In this document: positions 36,023-49,332 of the stretch, one piece after another
Position numbering within the stretch: the stretch's first letter is position 1
How the letters are laid out: each line of letters opens with the position of its first letter
From: Multifurca ochricompacta
Taxonomy: Eukaryota; Basidiomycota; Agaricomycetes; Russulales; Russulaceae
Reading direction: 5' to 3'
DNA length: 64,000 nucleotides
Assembly: GCA_022496185.1 (NCBI GenBank)
Contig: WTXG01000004.1
Location: forward strand, 434,001 to 498,000
Notes under the pieces: model-generated
What the model was told of the DNA's origin: nothing
Databases searched by the model: none
Seen by the model: the letters and a program-made list of their open reading frames with translations, nothing else
Position numbers and translations under genes: made by a program

Positions 36023-38140
36023 ATGTCATTTCGTCCGCGCCGGGCCACCATGCGTCCTGCCCGCGAGTTTGATGCTGTCCTCCGTGCTCGTGACCAGCAG
36101 GTATCCGCTTTTCAGGAACAGAACAAATTCCTCGCAGCACAACTTGAAACATCTGAGCGTCGTTTAACCAACGCTCGCGCTAACGCGCATGCAGACGCAC
36201 GTGCCTTTCAACTGCAGGAACGCAAAATTGAGCAGTTGCGCATGAAGCTACGCGATGTACGTTCGGGGTCTGCCGCTCAACGCCGGGAGCTAGAGGATGT
36301 GAAGCGCGAGTCGGAGATACAGAAGATGCAACTGATGGAAGCCCAAGAGGAGAGCCTCCGGCACCTCGCTCGCTTAGCCGAGCTTGAGGAGGCTCTGCAA
36401 GGGAGATGGCCACGAGTAGCTACGAACGACGTGGAGCATCCCGAGTCGGATGAACTTTCTCAAGATCACATTCTCGACACGCTGTTGCAGGTCACCATCG
36501 ATCTGGAGGCAATAGCGGAAATTCCGGAGAGCCCTTCATCGGAACAACCTTCGGAATCTGCTTCCTGGTCTCCGCTTATAGACAAAGTCGAGATGGGCAC
36601 TCAGACACCCTCCGACGAGCACTTGGATGCAACTCGGTTCCGGAACCGTGACTGGGACTTGCAAGATGCGGAGGACATGGAGCGCCTTGTGCTTCAGTTA
36701 CGGAACGCTTCCGAGCTGGACCAACGCCAGATCCGAGACCTGGAGGTTGATCTCGAGCATGGACGTCGCCTTATTGGGGAGCTCCGGATAGCCGTTGCAG
36801 AAGAGCAGCGTCTTGCACGAGATTTAACAATCTCGTCAGCTCGGGCGCAATCCCGCGTAGTGTCTCTAGAGGACGCTGCAGGACAAAATCAACAAGTTAT
36901 CACTGCCTTAGAGGTGACTGTCGACAAGTACCAGTCAGAGATAAACGGCCTTAGAGCACAAATTGTTCTTCTTCGCGCCCTTCTAGACGAATCGCGCGCC
37001 TTCAATGACGATCTTGAAGAGAGTTACAATTCAATCATGCAATGCAAGGACGCCTTTATTCAGGACCTCCAGGAGAAGGTTGAGGACTTCGCGGCCTCCG
37101 AGGCTTGGAGTCAGCAACGTGAAGCCGTTCTCCATGATGCCCAGGAAAGGCTCGCGACTGCGGATATCGAGATTTTGGAATTGCGCCTCGAGCTTGAGAG
37201 TGCGCAGCAGAATGCCGTCACATCGACGAATCGGATTATCCATCTTGAAGCGGACGTCTCTGCAACACGTAACCGACTTCGGGCCACGGATGCGGAGAAT
37301 GGAGATCTTCGGGATGAGTTAGGCATGACCATTGAGAGGTCTTATGCGTTGGAGGACGAGCTGCATGATACACGGGGGTGGCTGGATGATGCAGAAAGCA
37401 CAATCCACCAACTACACCAAAAACTCGAGCAATGCGCCAATGCGCTTGCCGAGTTTCCAAACGGCTCCTCCATTCGGGACGAAATTCAGGACGTCAACGA
37501 CGTCGACTCTGCATCCGATGAGGGGTCTATCGACACGCTAGTCATGGATTTCGATGAGCACTTACACTTACGGCTCCCTTCCGGAATCAAGGATGTCGGT
37601 GTCCCCGCGGTCCCCCACAAGGAAAAACAGCTTGCACGCGACCTCGCACCAGTCTCAGTGTGTGCCTTAGAACTTCGTCTAGAAGCAATGGCGCTGAAGT
37701 TCGAGGTGGCGGACGCGGCACGCATCTGCCGGGATGACGTGGAGAATATCCTCGGAGCAAAACTAGAGGCACCTCCGAAGGGTAATCCGTGTCTGGACGC
37801 GCGGTTCCCCACAACTCCGATATCCGTTGACAAACGTGCGGACAGCCCACTGGAAATACAGTACAGTTTGCCCACAATTACGGAAGATGATGAACTGGTT
37901 GCTCTGCCTGCACTCCGGCCGCCTTCTCGAGTCCAGACGTGTGGTGCGATGGCCGGAAGGGTTAGCGGTAGGGGATATGAATCCGAAGCCGAATCTGTCG
38001 AGTCTCCCTCCTTACCATCACCAACGCTTTCGGATATCTGGTTTTCTAATATCATGGTCTCCCTCGCGCTTTCCGGGGAGATGGGAGGATCCGTCTTAGA
38101 CTGGGATCTTCCCTCGCCTGGAGGCGATTCCGATGGTTAA
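36023..38140 (+). CDS. Long coiled-coil protein of about 705 residues, unrecognised
   Basis: A single open exon of more than 2 kb. I favour the ATG at 36023 (MSFRPRRATMRPAREF) over the frame's first ATG at 35960. Residues from about 20 to 480 are rich in Glu, Arg, Leu and Gln with heptad spacing (LRARDQQVSAFQEQNKFLAA, ERKIEQLRMKLRDV, ELEDVKRESEIQKMQLMEA, LEDELHDTRGWLDDAES), so a long parallel coiled coil is likely. A second half is acidic and Ser/Pro-rich and ends DWDLPSPGGDSDG. No catalytic or targeting motif is seen. The lack of introns is unusual in this intron-dense window. Possible roles include a scaffold or cytoskeletal linker, but this is a guess. Confidence 0.75.
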   Translation: MSFRPRRATMRPAREFDAVLRARDQQVSAFQEQNKFLAAQLETSERRLTNARANAHADARAFQLQERKIEQLRMKLRDVRSGSAAQRRELEDVKRESEIQKMQLMEAQEESLRHLARLAELEEALQGRWPRVATNDVEHPESDELSQDHILDTLLQVTIDLEAIAEIPESPSSEQPSESASWSPLIDKVEMGTQTPSDEHLDATRFRNRDWDLQDAEDMERLVLQLRNASELDQRQIRDLEVDLEHGRRLIGELRIAVAEEQRLARDLTISSARAQSRVVSLEDAAGQNQQVITALEVTVDKYQSEINGLRAQIVLLRALLDESRAFNDDLEESYNSIMQCKDAFIQDLQEKVEDFAASEAWSQQREAVLHDAQERLATADIEILELRLELESAQQNAVTSTNRIIHLEADVSATRNRLRATDAENGDLRDELGMTIERSYALEDELHDTRGWLDDAESTIHQLHQKLEQCANALAEFPNGSSIRDEIQDVNDVDSASDEGSIDTLVMDFDEHLHLRLPSGIKDVGVPAVPHKEKQLARDLAPVSVCALELRLEAMALKFEVADAARICRDDVENILGAKLEAPPKGNPCLDARFPTTPISVDKRADSPLEIQYSLPTITEDDELVALPALRPPSRVQTCGAMAGRVSGRGYESEAESVESPSLPSPTLSDIWFSNIMVSLALSGEMGGSVLDWDLPSPGGDSDG

Positions 38141-38653
38141 GTTATTTTATTTAAACGCTCCTTCCTAAATACATGTAGCTTTATTCCTGCATTTGTAAAT
38201 ATTCTTATTGTGTTTAGCTACTATCATTATAATTATAATTTCCCCTTCCCTTTTGTGCATCGAACTTTTCAAGGCGGCTCTCGCCTCATCCCCTGGCGGC
38301 GTGGTGTGCGAGGCTAACTAGTCGTCTCAGCCTGGCACCAGTCGAGGTTTGTACAGACAGGAGCAGGAGGCAGACGCTCGCATCCCCATCAGAAATAAGA
38401 TTAAATACGTATACGCTAATTACACACCTCGGGTAGTGTGTATGCACGTATGGTTTCAGCCGTTTCAGTCCTTGTTACTTCGTCTCATCTGAATCCGAAG
38501 ATTGAGAATTCACCCACTTCGAATCTCTCACTTTCTTGATCACAACTTGTTGCCAACGCCAACAAAAACGGCCTTAAAAACGAAGGAACAACAACCCCAA
38601 GCTATCCAGCTTTCTAAACTTGAATCAATCCCTCAAGTTGGCGACCTTTTCTT
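38141..38653. other. Intergenic stretch, no gene seen
   Basis: Between two genes on the same strand. The first 150 bp are AT-rich and probably 3' untranslated; the rest should hold the App1 promoter and leader. Confidence 0.45.
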
Positions 38654-40875
38654 ATGGCCCAAGACATGCGCGGACGCTCGTGGAAGTCACTTGCGGCTGC
38701 GCGTCTTGCTCCGTTCAAGGATTATCTTGTGCAACAATCAATGCTCCGTGATTTCCTTCCTAGCGAGGTCGGGTATGTTAATGGCGTTGCGAAGATGCAG
38801 AGTTGGACTCAATTTGCGAGCCAGAGGCCGGCGACTCGATCTAACAGTGGTTCAGATGTTGTCACTGGTATGGAGAGGGTCGTGTTGCTTCCCGGCTGGG
38901 CATCGAGGAGATACCAAGTTAAAGGGGACCCGTCGAATCGCGCAGGTACAGCATACGACATAGAAATATTTGTTTCTGGCTACGTTGTAAAGCAAAGGGC
39001 CCCCAACGCACTGTCACGTCCTCAACGAACCCTTCTCAAGCTGGCGAAAAGTTTGGCTCCCCCCTCATCCACTTCTTCGTATGAACTGACCACCTTATCA
39101 GGTTTCGCTTCCTTGCCGAAGCTACCAGATCCATATGAGTCCGAAGATAGCCCCACCAACGAGATCGAGGCTCTATCCAAGTCTACGGAGGATCTGCTCG
39201 CGGGGGTAGTGCTTCCACCGAGACCTGACGAGATTACTGAAGAGTCTGAGAGACGCACATTGCGCTATCCGGATTTTGTCACGAATAATAGCTCAATGCC
39301 AGCAATTACGGCACCACCGAGCGTCCTGCCATCCCCTACGTCTGCGTCTGCGCCTTCCCCCCGTGAACAGCTCCCAGCACTACCTCTCAAAACCCCCTCT
39401 ATCAGCACTGACAGTTCAGACATTCAGCGCTGGCATTCAAATCTTGAGACGCGTCTACACCCATTCTGGGCTGGGGTGCTTCAGAATCGCACCCTACAGA
39501 TTTCCGTACGCCCCCACTTAGATTTGACTGAGGACGAGGCCAAGTCCTTGAGCCCGAGCGAGCAGGCGCTCCTTGAGCAACCACTGGCTGTGAAAGGGGC
39601 CGTAACTGATGCAAATGGCGCGTTCAAGATCCGCATCCACATCCCTTGGGAAAGTCTGTGCACCCATCCAAGGGGCGCACCAATAGCATTTGTCGACCCG
39701 AATCGTGAACACGATTTCTTCATCACTGCGGAGCTTATGCCACCGTCTCCACCAAGCCCACAGACGCCGAACGAACCCCATCCGCTTGCGGCATCCTCAT
39801 TGGTCGCATCCATTCCGACGGCAATAACAAAGGAGCGTGTCCCTCTCACGTTTTCTCCAATACGTGTCATCTCGGATATTGATGATACCGTGAAACTATC
39901 GGGTGTTGGTAGCGGCGCACGCTCAGTGTTTCACAACGTGTTCGTCAAGGATCTGGATGAAAACTTGATACCCGGGATGGGAGAGTGGTATAGTGAGATG
40001 TGGCGCCGTGGTGTGCGATTTCACTATGTGGTGAGTTTTCTGTCTGCTTTCTCGTGGCTGTGTGAGGATTTAGATTAGATGCGCCGCAGTCAAATGGTCC
40101 TTTTGAACTTCTTCCTGTCATCCATGATTTTTTTCAGCTGGCCCAGTTGCCTACTGGTTCGGTTCGCTTGCGATCCTATGGAACACGTTCACTCTTCAGC
40201 GGTCTGCTTTCTGCGCCTGCAGAGAGGAAGCGCGATGGTGTCCTTGAAGTCCTGACATCTTTTCCCGATTCGCGATTTATCCTTATCGGTGATTCAGGTG
40301 AACAAGACCTGGAATTATATGCAAGCATTGCACGCGATCACCCAGAACAGATCCTCTGCATCTTTATTCGCGACGTGAACACGTACGAGGACGGCGGAGG
40401 CGGTATTGAGGATCCCATTGGCATTCGTTCACGAGAAAACGCCAGGAAGAAGAGTTCATTAGAGATCCCGATATTGCGAGGAGGACGATGGTCGCCGAGG
40501 TCCATGAGCTCGCGATCACTGCCACCGTCTCCCGCAGTATCTCGCACATCGTCTGAATCGACGAATGACTACTTTACCTCTCCGTCTTCCGTCACGAACG
40601 GGCAAAGGATATACACCGATTCACTGTTCTCGGAGCCGGGGAGCGATAGCAATTTCTCACCGTCCATTACACCCCCTGCACCAGCGTCCGGAATGTCGAC
40701 CTCACGCGCTCCCATATCGGAGTCGGACAAGAAGCGCATGAGCTTACAGATGCGCCTATGGAAGGCGTGTGCTGAGGTGCCGACAAATATCGTGATCCGT
40801 GTTTTCCGTGATCCGCAAGACTGCGTTGAAGCATTTCAAGTCATCGACCCACGCCCAGAGGGGGTGAGCATCTAG
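38654..40875 (+). CDS. APP1: App1-type phosphatidate phosphatase (DUF2183)
   Basis: Yeast App1 is a Mg-dependent phosphatidate phosphatase at cortical actin patches, producing diacylglycerol and linked to endocytosis. Exons 38654-40030 and 40090-40875 give 720 residues. The catalytic DxDx(T) motif is in VISDIDDTVKLSGV (Asp408, Asp410), followed by NVFVKDLDENLIPGMGEWY, HYVSNGPFELLPVIHDFF, GSVRLRSYGTRSLFSGLL, FPDSRFILIGDSGEQDLELY, IARDHPEQILCIFIRDV. The N-terminal half contains a lipid-binding-like region (WASRRYQVKGDPSNRAGTAY) and disordered Ser/Pro stretches, with more Ser-rich sequence near the end. No frameshift. The start Met is the first in frame and lies before conserved-looking sequence. 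Confidence 0.93.
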
Positions 40876-41281
40876 GACGATCTATCACTATTGACCTAGG
40901 ATGTGCCCGTTTGTGAGAATTTCTTTGTGAGAATTCTCCACACCTCTATCGTTCGTATTACATGTTGTATGTCATTTTAAGTAACGGCATAAAGTTGCAA
41001 TAGATTATACTGCCTCTGTATCGCTGCCTGCACTGCGCTTGTATTCTCCTACCAGAAATCGGCTAAGGGTTTGAGACAGCGAATGCAATATCCACTTGGC
41101 AATCGATCAGAGGAATGCCGAAAGTTAATGTATCAGGATGGAGAACGAATATAGACGGACAGTATAGTATACACGCAGCGATACGCAAAAAAAGTCAATC
41201 AAATCCATTGACGGCACGTCAGCGTAGTCCAGTCAGAAATGAGGGGATATAAATATGGGCAGGGTATGACAGAAATATGCA
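40876..41281. other. Convergent 3' region, no gene seen
   Basis: Lies between the ends of App1 and Sec72. AT-rich near 40960-41010. No coding signal. Confidence 0.45.
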
Positions 41282-42124
41282 TTATGTAGTATTTTCCGTT
41301 GGGCTTGACCCATCGTCTCGGCGGGGTTGGTTTGCGTAGCTACGCAATACAAGTTCTATATCCTGAAGTACGCCAATCATTTCCTACGGTCAAACGTTAG
41401 GAGCGCTTCGATCCTCATAGAGCGTCCCGCGTACCTGGTTAGTGGGGTCGAACTGCAGTCCGTATTGGACAGCCTCTTTTGCCTGTGGAATGAGTCCAAG
41501 AGCGATGAGTGCCTTGGCCTTGCGGAAGTGGCCTTTTGACCAGGGCTTTTTGAGTTGGATCACAGCCTCGGCATCTGTGAGCGCAGCTACGAGTTCCCCA
41601 TTCTCGAAATAGGCTGCGGAGCGGTTAGAAAGGACTGTCGAAAGCTCCTCGCGCATGAATTGCTGGGCCTCCCAAGGTGCGCGCTGAGTCGCAAAGCCGG
41701 CAGCTTGGGTATAGCGACCAATTGCCTTCTCCCATTGGTGTGTTCTAAAGAGAGCCTGATACGAATTGTAGTCAGAATTTAATGCGGGACACAAGATACT
41801 TACATTGCCTTCTTCCTTGGTCTGGTTTATAATCTGGGACAATTTCTGGTTGACGACATTAGGCGGAGGTGGGCAAAGCAATGTAGGGTTGGCGGAGAGG
41901 ACTTTAGATAGACGATTGAGCTGAATATAGTCGACGTCGCACTCGTCACACTTTTCACGAGAGTGTGGTGTACAGAGCGCGGTCACGTTAGTAGAGTCCA
42001 ATGTGAGGTCGACGGGACGAAAATCGGCCTCAATGACGGCCTGCATAACTGGATCTGGGCGCGGCAGAATTTGCTGTTGAAATTGGGCCTGCATTGGCTG
42101 TTGAAGCTGTGGAGGTGCTGCCAT
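41282..42124 (-). CDS. SEC72: Sec72, subunit of the ER Sec62/63 translocation complex
   Basis: Sec72 is a fungal-specific cytosolic TPR subunit of the post-translational translocon, thought to receive Hsp70-bound precursors. Exons: 42124-41804, 41755-41435, 41383-41282, giving 247 residues. Recognised segments are DFRPVDLTLDSTNVTALC, CDECDVDYIQLNRLSK, LFRTHQWEKAIGRYTQAAGF, STVLSNRSAAYFENGELVAA and FRKAKALIALGLIPQAKEAV, with TPR spacing, and LQFDPTNQ joined to EMIGVLQDIELVL in the last exon. The final intron (41384-41434, GTACGC..GTAG) was chosen because it restores the family C-terminal helix; without it translation would end after a short unrelated tail. Confidence 0.9.
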
Positions 42125-42399
42125 GATGAAAATGATTAATGATGAATGATGAGTGATGAGTGAGTGAGAGTTGAAGGACACGACAACACAGGTTCATTCG
42201 TGAGAAAGCTGACTAAATATATCTCACGCTTTTTTTGGGACAAATGAGTGACAACGGACATCAGCGTTCACTTTTTTTTTTTTCCTTTCTTCTTTCTTTC
42301 TCTCTCAGCCAGCCATCATCCAGAGGCTTATAGAACATTTCTCCCTCTTCACTTACGCAAAAGAACAAAAATTATAAAAAGGACCATTTTTCTTCTAAT
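42125..42399. promoter_or_regulatory. Divergent promoter region of SEC72 and DED1
   Basis: 275 bp between start codons. A pyrimidine tract at 42270-42310 (T-run followed by TTTCTTTC repeats) precedes the helicase gene, as is common in highly expressed fungal genes. Confidence 0.5.
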
Positions 42400-44473
<2,074 letters not shown>

Positions 44474-45498
44474 TTATCGGATCAAATCGTCCATCGGACC
44501 AACTGTTGCGTCGCCAACTCTCAACCATCGCCCCATTCCTTTCTTTGCTTTCGTCGTGTGTTTTCCGTTCCAGCAGGTCGGCCGACGGGCATAGACTCTC
44601 CCCCTCGTCTGTTCCGGCCGCTATTATGCTCTTCTTTCACTGGCCTTTCCTTGGACTCTGCGCTGCTCTCATGACTATATGTTCCGTCTCGTCGCTCTGT
44701 CTGGCATGACCTTACGACCCTATTTTATTATCTCCCGTCCTGTCATTGTTAATGTCTCTCACATCCCTCGCGCGCCCCAGTACCCCTTCTTTTTCTTTAC
44801 CCCATCATCATTTTGAGCGCGCATTCGTTTGCTGATATACTAGACATCAACACCAGCCGGGAAACCCGGGTCCCTTCACTCGCATTGGTAGTAGTCCGTC
44901 TGCAACTGCGCACGATACCCATGTTCTTGCGCGGGCACAGCACACTTCTAATTATGTCTGCATCTTGCCAGCATTACGAGACAATTTGTTAGAGCATCGC
45001 ATATATAATGTATCCTCCTAGATTCTATTACTAGTGCCCCAATGTCAACGACTTGTCTGTGTCATTGGCCAGTTGGTCATCCCAACGCGTGATGGGACAT
45101 GAAGACATTTTTCTAGGTCCACTGATAGTAAATAACATATAACTCTTGGACGGGCTGTTATTGCATGCCGAGTGAACCGCTACTTCGTTTTGGTTAATGC
45201 GGCCGAGCAAACGCTTCAGTAATACCCATAGCTTGTCAGGAGCTGTATTAATCACCTCCCCCTCCCAAATGAACTTAAAATTATATCAGTGAATGGGCAA
45301 GAGCTAGGCTTTACTTCCGTCAAGTTTGAATGACCGCCAGGCCGTACTATATTTGAGTGGTATAGCATACTCCCTTATCTTTTCGTCGCTTCAGATATCT
45401 AGTGTTGGCCTCCTCGCAATGTCGCTATGCAAACTGACAAGGCGCACCTGATCTCCGCCTGTCCATCTCGCTCTCCACCACATTCCCATTGTATAGCT
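44474..45498. other. Intergenic stretch of about 1 kb, no gene seen
   Basis: Pyrimidine-rich to about 44830, probably DED1 3' untranslated sequence. The rest, up to the end of the next minus-strand gene, shows no splice-consistent coding signal. Confidence 0.45.
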
Positions 45499-46297
45499 TC
45501 ACAGTGCTGTACACTGCAAACAACCGGCAGGAACGATAAGTGCGGGGAATTCCACAAGTGGGAGCAGCAGCATATTCTGCAGTGCGGCGCGTCCCGCTGA
45601 ATAAAGAGATATGTGCACCCCGCGCCACGTCGCCGCCTTCCGCCCTCCTCGTGCACCGTTTCTGCGCCTCCAAAAAGGTCAAGGAGTGCGAGACAGGTCG
45701 CACGCGCAAAAAAATAGCACTGGTACTGGAGGAGCGCATAGGACGGAAAGTGCGAGCGGATGGTGAACAGGAGGATGGTGAGGTGCAATAGGGACGGACG
45801 GGGGCATTCCATTTCCCCTGTTGCCGTTGCACAAGACGTGAAGGAGACGGTTGAGAGTGGAACAGAAGGTCCGTGTTGAGCGAGAACAGGTGCGGGCGTG
45901 GCGTCATGAGAGACCTGCACGCCATCGTATGCAGGTTGTTGTGAAGATGTGTCAGAGGACGAGGAAGGTGACCCGAAACGGATGAGTGTGTCTAGATATT
46001 TTGCCGAGGATGCCAAAGACGTAGAAGGTGTTGCCTCTGACTCGGACGTTTGCCGAACGGTCGGAAGAGCCTCAGCATTACGGTCAACGCCTAGGACAAT
46101 TTTGGAGCCGGAGGGATGGCACGCGTGGACGACAAGAAATTCATGCTCCATGTCAGAGACCGCTTTGTAGTGAACGACCTGCTCGAGCAGGCATTGCTCA
46201 GCTTCAAAGGGGGGGCGCAGGATGGTAGCGCCCAATGGTCGAGAGGTACAGCGTAGAAGGAGTCAGGAAAGAGATACGGGTTCTGGCTTTCTTTCAT
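45499..46297 (-). CDS. Unrecognised protein with a CHPSGS motif, frame broken
   Basis: The minus strand from the ATG at 46297 reads MKESQNPYLF, YAVPLDHWALPSCAPP, then after a probable one-C loss in the C7 run near 46213 FEAEQCLLEQVVHYKA, MEHEFLVVHACHPSGS, KIVLGVDRN, a Ser/Thr-rich linker, LHLTILLFTIRSHFPSYALL, QYQCYFFARATCLALLDLFGG. A second loss near 45617 would continue as VHISLYSAGRAALQNMLLL to a stop at 45499 (267 codons in all). If instead no base is missing there, the frame ends at 45399. The overall pattern resembles basidiomycete-specific hypothetical proteins, but I cannot name a family. It is divergent from the pirin gene. Confidence 0.5.
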
Positions 46298-46593
46298 CCG
46301 TCAAGATGGTGGTTCATGCGACGTGGGTCGGCGTGGGGTGACTGACATGGGTGTCCCTTTTTTGATAGTGTATGTGGTTTATTAACTCTTCATGGCTTAT
46401 CCGTGGTCATCAAAGGGTGATAGATGAAGGTGTACCCTTAGTCTATATATATTTATGTAGCAGCTGCACAAGCGATAGGGCAGAGTGTGTCATACAGCTT
46501 GGATATGATAACCATCAGTTGGCGTAACCTCACCGCCCATCAATCGATATCTCTCCTTCGCTCGAGTACACTCACTACCTCACTACCTTTGCT

Positions 46594-47584
46594 ATGTCAG
46601 GTGGCACACAATTTGCCTTGCGATCTAGTACCGAGCGCGGTCACAGTGACCACGGTTGGCTAAAGACATTCCATTCATTCAGCTTTGCAAAGTGCGTATT
46701 CTGATTAGCAACAACATCCATTATTCTGACATGCATGCCCATACATACGCAGCTACAGTGATCCCAAGCATTCTGAATTTGGGAGCCTTCGGGTGTTGAA
46801 CGAGGACCGAGTCGAGGCACGCACTGGCTTCGGGATTCATAGTCATCGTGAATTTGAGATTTTCTCATATATTGTTTCTGGGGAGCTCCAACAGTGAGTA
46901 CTCTTTCCCCAACACAGCCAGCTATCTTTCGTGGTGTCGATTGGTGCAATTCCATAGCAAGGACTCCATGGGCAACACTGAAGTGTTAAAACGTGGTGAC
47001 CTACAAATGACTTCGGCAGGGACAGGCATCCAGCATAGCGAGCATGCCCACGGAGACGAACAAGTACACTTCCTCCAGATCTGGAGCAAGCCTTCCGTCG
47101 CGAACCTGAAACCCGCATATTTCACCCGGTGTGTGCAACCCCTTGACAGCCATTAATAGTAAACTGTCGTTGACGATGCGTGACCCGTAGGCACTTCACT
47201 GACAACGAAAAGGGGGACCGATGGGCTCGCGTCGTTGCTCCAGCTGGAGAGGAGGGTGTTTCCGACGCCCGCCAGGCTTTAGGCCCCGCTCCTGTGCACT
47301 CGCCCCTCTCGCTCTATGCCACGCTGCTTTCTCCGGGCAGATGTTTGTCCCGTGAGCTGAGCACCCCTGCATTGTCCAAGGCATACGTACATGTGGTGCA
47401 GACCTCAGGATATAACCCTAGTGCGGCTTCCGGCAGCACCATACGTGTGAGTACGCCTGACACCCAAAATGCTGTGCTGCGAGAGGGGGATGGGCTTTGT
47501 GTCACCGCACCCGACGGGACAACGTTAAGTGTGGAGAATATTGGTGAACGCGTTGCAGAGGTCCTGCTTTTTGAGTTAGCTTAG
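46594..47584 (+). CDS. Pirin-family protein (bicupin)
   Basis: Pirins are non-haem iron bicupins; some bacterial and human members oxidise quercetin, and fungal roles are unclear. Exons: 46594-46691, 46753-46893, 46958-47128, 47191-47584, giving 267 residues. The N-terminal cupin has the family pattern HGWLKTFHSFSFANYSDP, then GFGIHSHREFEIFSYIVSGEL, LKRGDLQMTSAGTGIQHSE, with the metal-binding His-x-His, the later His and the Glu all present. QVHFLQIWSKP follows. The C-terminal cupin (LSPGRCLSRELSTPALSK, VTAPDGTTLSVENIGE) lacks ligands, as usual. No frameshift. Confidence 0.93.
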
Positions 47585-47730
47585 ACTGCAGTTGTAACAC
47601 CCGTACGGCGAAAATTTGTGGCTCTTTTGTTTTCTTTTATTCGCTAACGGAGTACATATGAGTACAGGATGTCAGCCGGTTAACAGAAACGCGCCCTGAC
47701 AAGTAGCACGTAATGTCAGGAAGTCCATCA

Positions 47731-49332
47731 TTAGGCTAGATCAGCGAAGCCGATCCTTTTGAGACCGACATCGAACACAGTGTACACATTTTGAAGGAAG
47801 ACATCACCAATGACCCAGAATCTAACTTTGAAAGGGAGAAGAAATGAGAACATAGTTTGAAAACGTGATTCTCAACTCACTATTAGCGATGGATGGATTA
47901 AAAGCGAGGCCGCCGACACATCTGTCCGAGCCATCGAAGATAGACCCAAGATTGAAGGTGCGAGGCGATACGGGGAAGCCTTTAAACCAAACACAAGACT
48001 GACAACAGTATGGAGTTGCACGGAACTGATGAATCACGGCATCGCACCGCCAGCAGCGCGGAGAATTATTAAACTACGTGACTGACTTGTGAAAAACCCT
48101 TCCCCGATGTCAGGCCCAGCAGGTTGAGAGTCTGGTATCTGATCGTATATTGCCTTCACATCCTCCTTTTTACCAATGATAAGGGTAGTCCCGGTGTCAA
48201 TGATCGCGTCTATGGTTGTCAACGTGACGGTATGATTGTCGACCATAACCCCACTAAGAATTGTTTGCCAATAACCCTTCATGGTTTGTGAGCAGCTCAG
48301 TTCAGTTTCGAGCATGAAAGCGACAAGCTATGGACTCACCGGGATGGTAACAGAAACATAAGTAAAATCATCACGATACATTGCACGATTCGTGCCTCCC
48401 AGATAGAGCTCCGATCCTGTGTCGGCCAACTTGAAGGCAAATTGTGGAAGAGTGACCTGACCCTGTCCAACAAGAGTTTGAAAGACTGGGGAGAGTTGTA
48501 GACGGAGATCGATTGGAAACCCATCCCCAGAAGACCATCTGGAGGGAAACTGCTCTTTGCAAACCCAGAAGAATACCTCGTGGCTACGCCAAGGACCTGA
48601 TTGCAAGCCTATCAAACTTGTCAAATTGCCAGAAGTACAACATAGAGATATTATACAACACAGTCAAATCGGAGATTGATACAGTGTCAAAATATTGTCT
48701 CCCAGACACAGAAGAGTGGTCTCCGTATGTCAAGTTGAAGGTGCCTCTCTTGTCGACGGCGCTATCGCTCACGTTCGGATCGTAGCGCTCGTGACCATCG
48801 CACGTACTGTCACAGGCTATAGATGGGAGGAACAAGTCACTACTTCCAGTATCGAAATCCACTTCACAGAGTCAGGGAATGTTGAATATTGTATCCACCT
48901 AAGGCTCACCGGTGAAGTTCTTGGCTGGCGTTCCTACTTGTATGGACCCATACCAAAGGACTGAATTGTAGTTCGTGAGAGGATCGCTGCCTGTAGCTCT
49001 TTTTAAAAGGTGCTCAAGATCATATGCAAGCGGGTGTCGTTCCCCAGTGTTGATCTCAAAGTTCACAAATCTACTGTGGATTTTACTAGCAAATTTCATG
49101 GGAATCAATTCTTGATTAGGGTACCAAGCAGCAATGCGTGCACTTACTCAATGGACAGCTCCGTATTGGCATTGAGGAGTTGTAAGTCGGCTACCCCATT
49201 AACACGACGGAGTTCGTTGCGCCTGGAGATGGGGACAACTAGACTAGACCGAGCGTCAAGGTTTCCAGGGAAACCAGAGGTCGATGAGAGGAAAGGGAGC
49301 GTAGCAAAAACGAGAGCGACTGGAAGATACAT
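47731..49332 (-). CDS. Secreted pepsin-like aspartic protease, with three one-base losses
   Basis: A family A1 endopeptidase. Exons: 49332-49148, 49070-48910, 48861-48662, 48608-48340, 48276-48087, 48025-47881, 47825-47731. The signal peptide is MYLPVALVFATLPFLSS; a propeptide follows. Catalytic Asp sites are VDFDTGSSDLFLPS and AIIDTGTTLI, with the flap YGDHSSVSG between. Further family blocks are NQVLGVAT, DGLLGMGFQSIS, ELYLGGTN, GFPVSPRTFNLGS and WVIGDVFLQNVYTVFDVG. Base losses: a C near 48486 (CCCC), then probably a T and a G near 47977-47990, since bases sum to 1245 and three more give 416 codons. Secretion is inferred from the signal peptide and from the absence of any membrane anchor. 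Confidence 0.88.
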
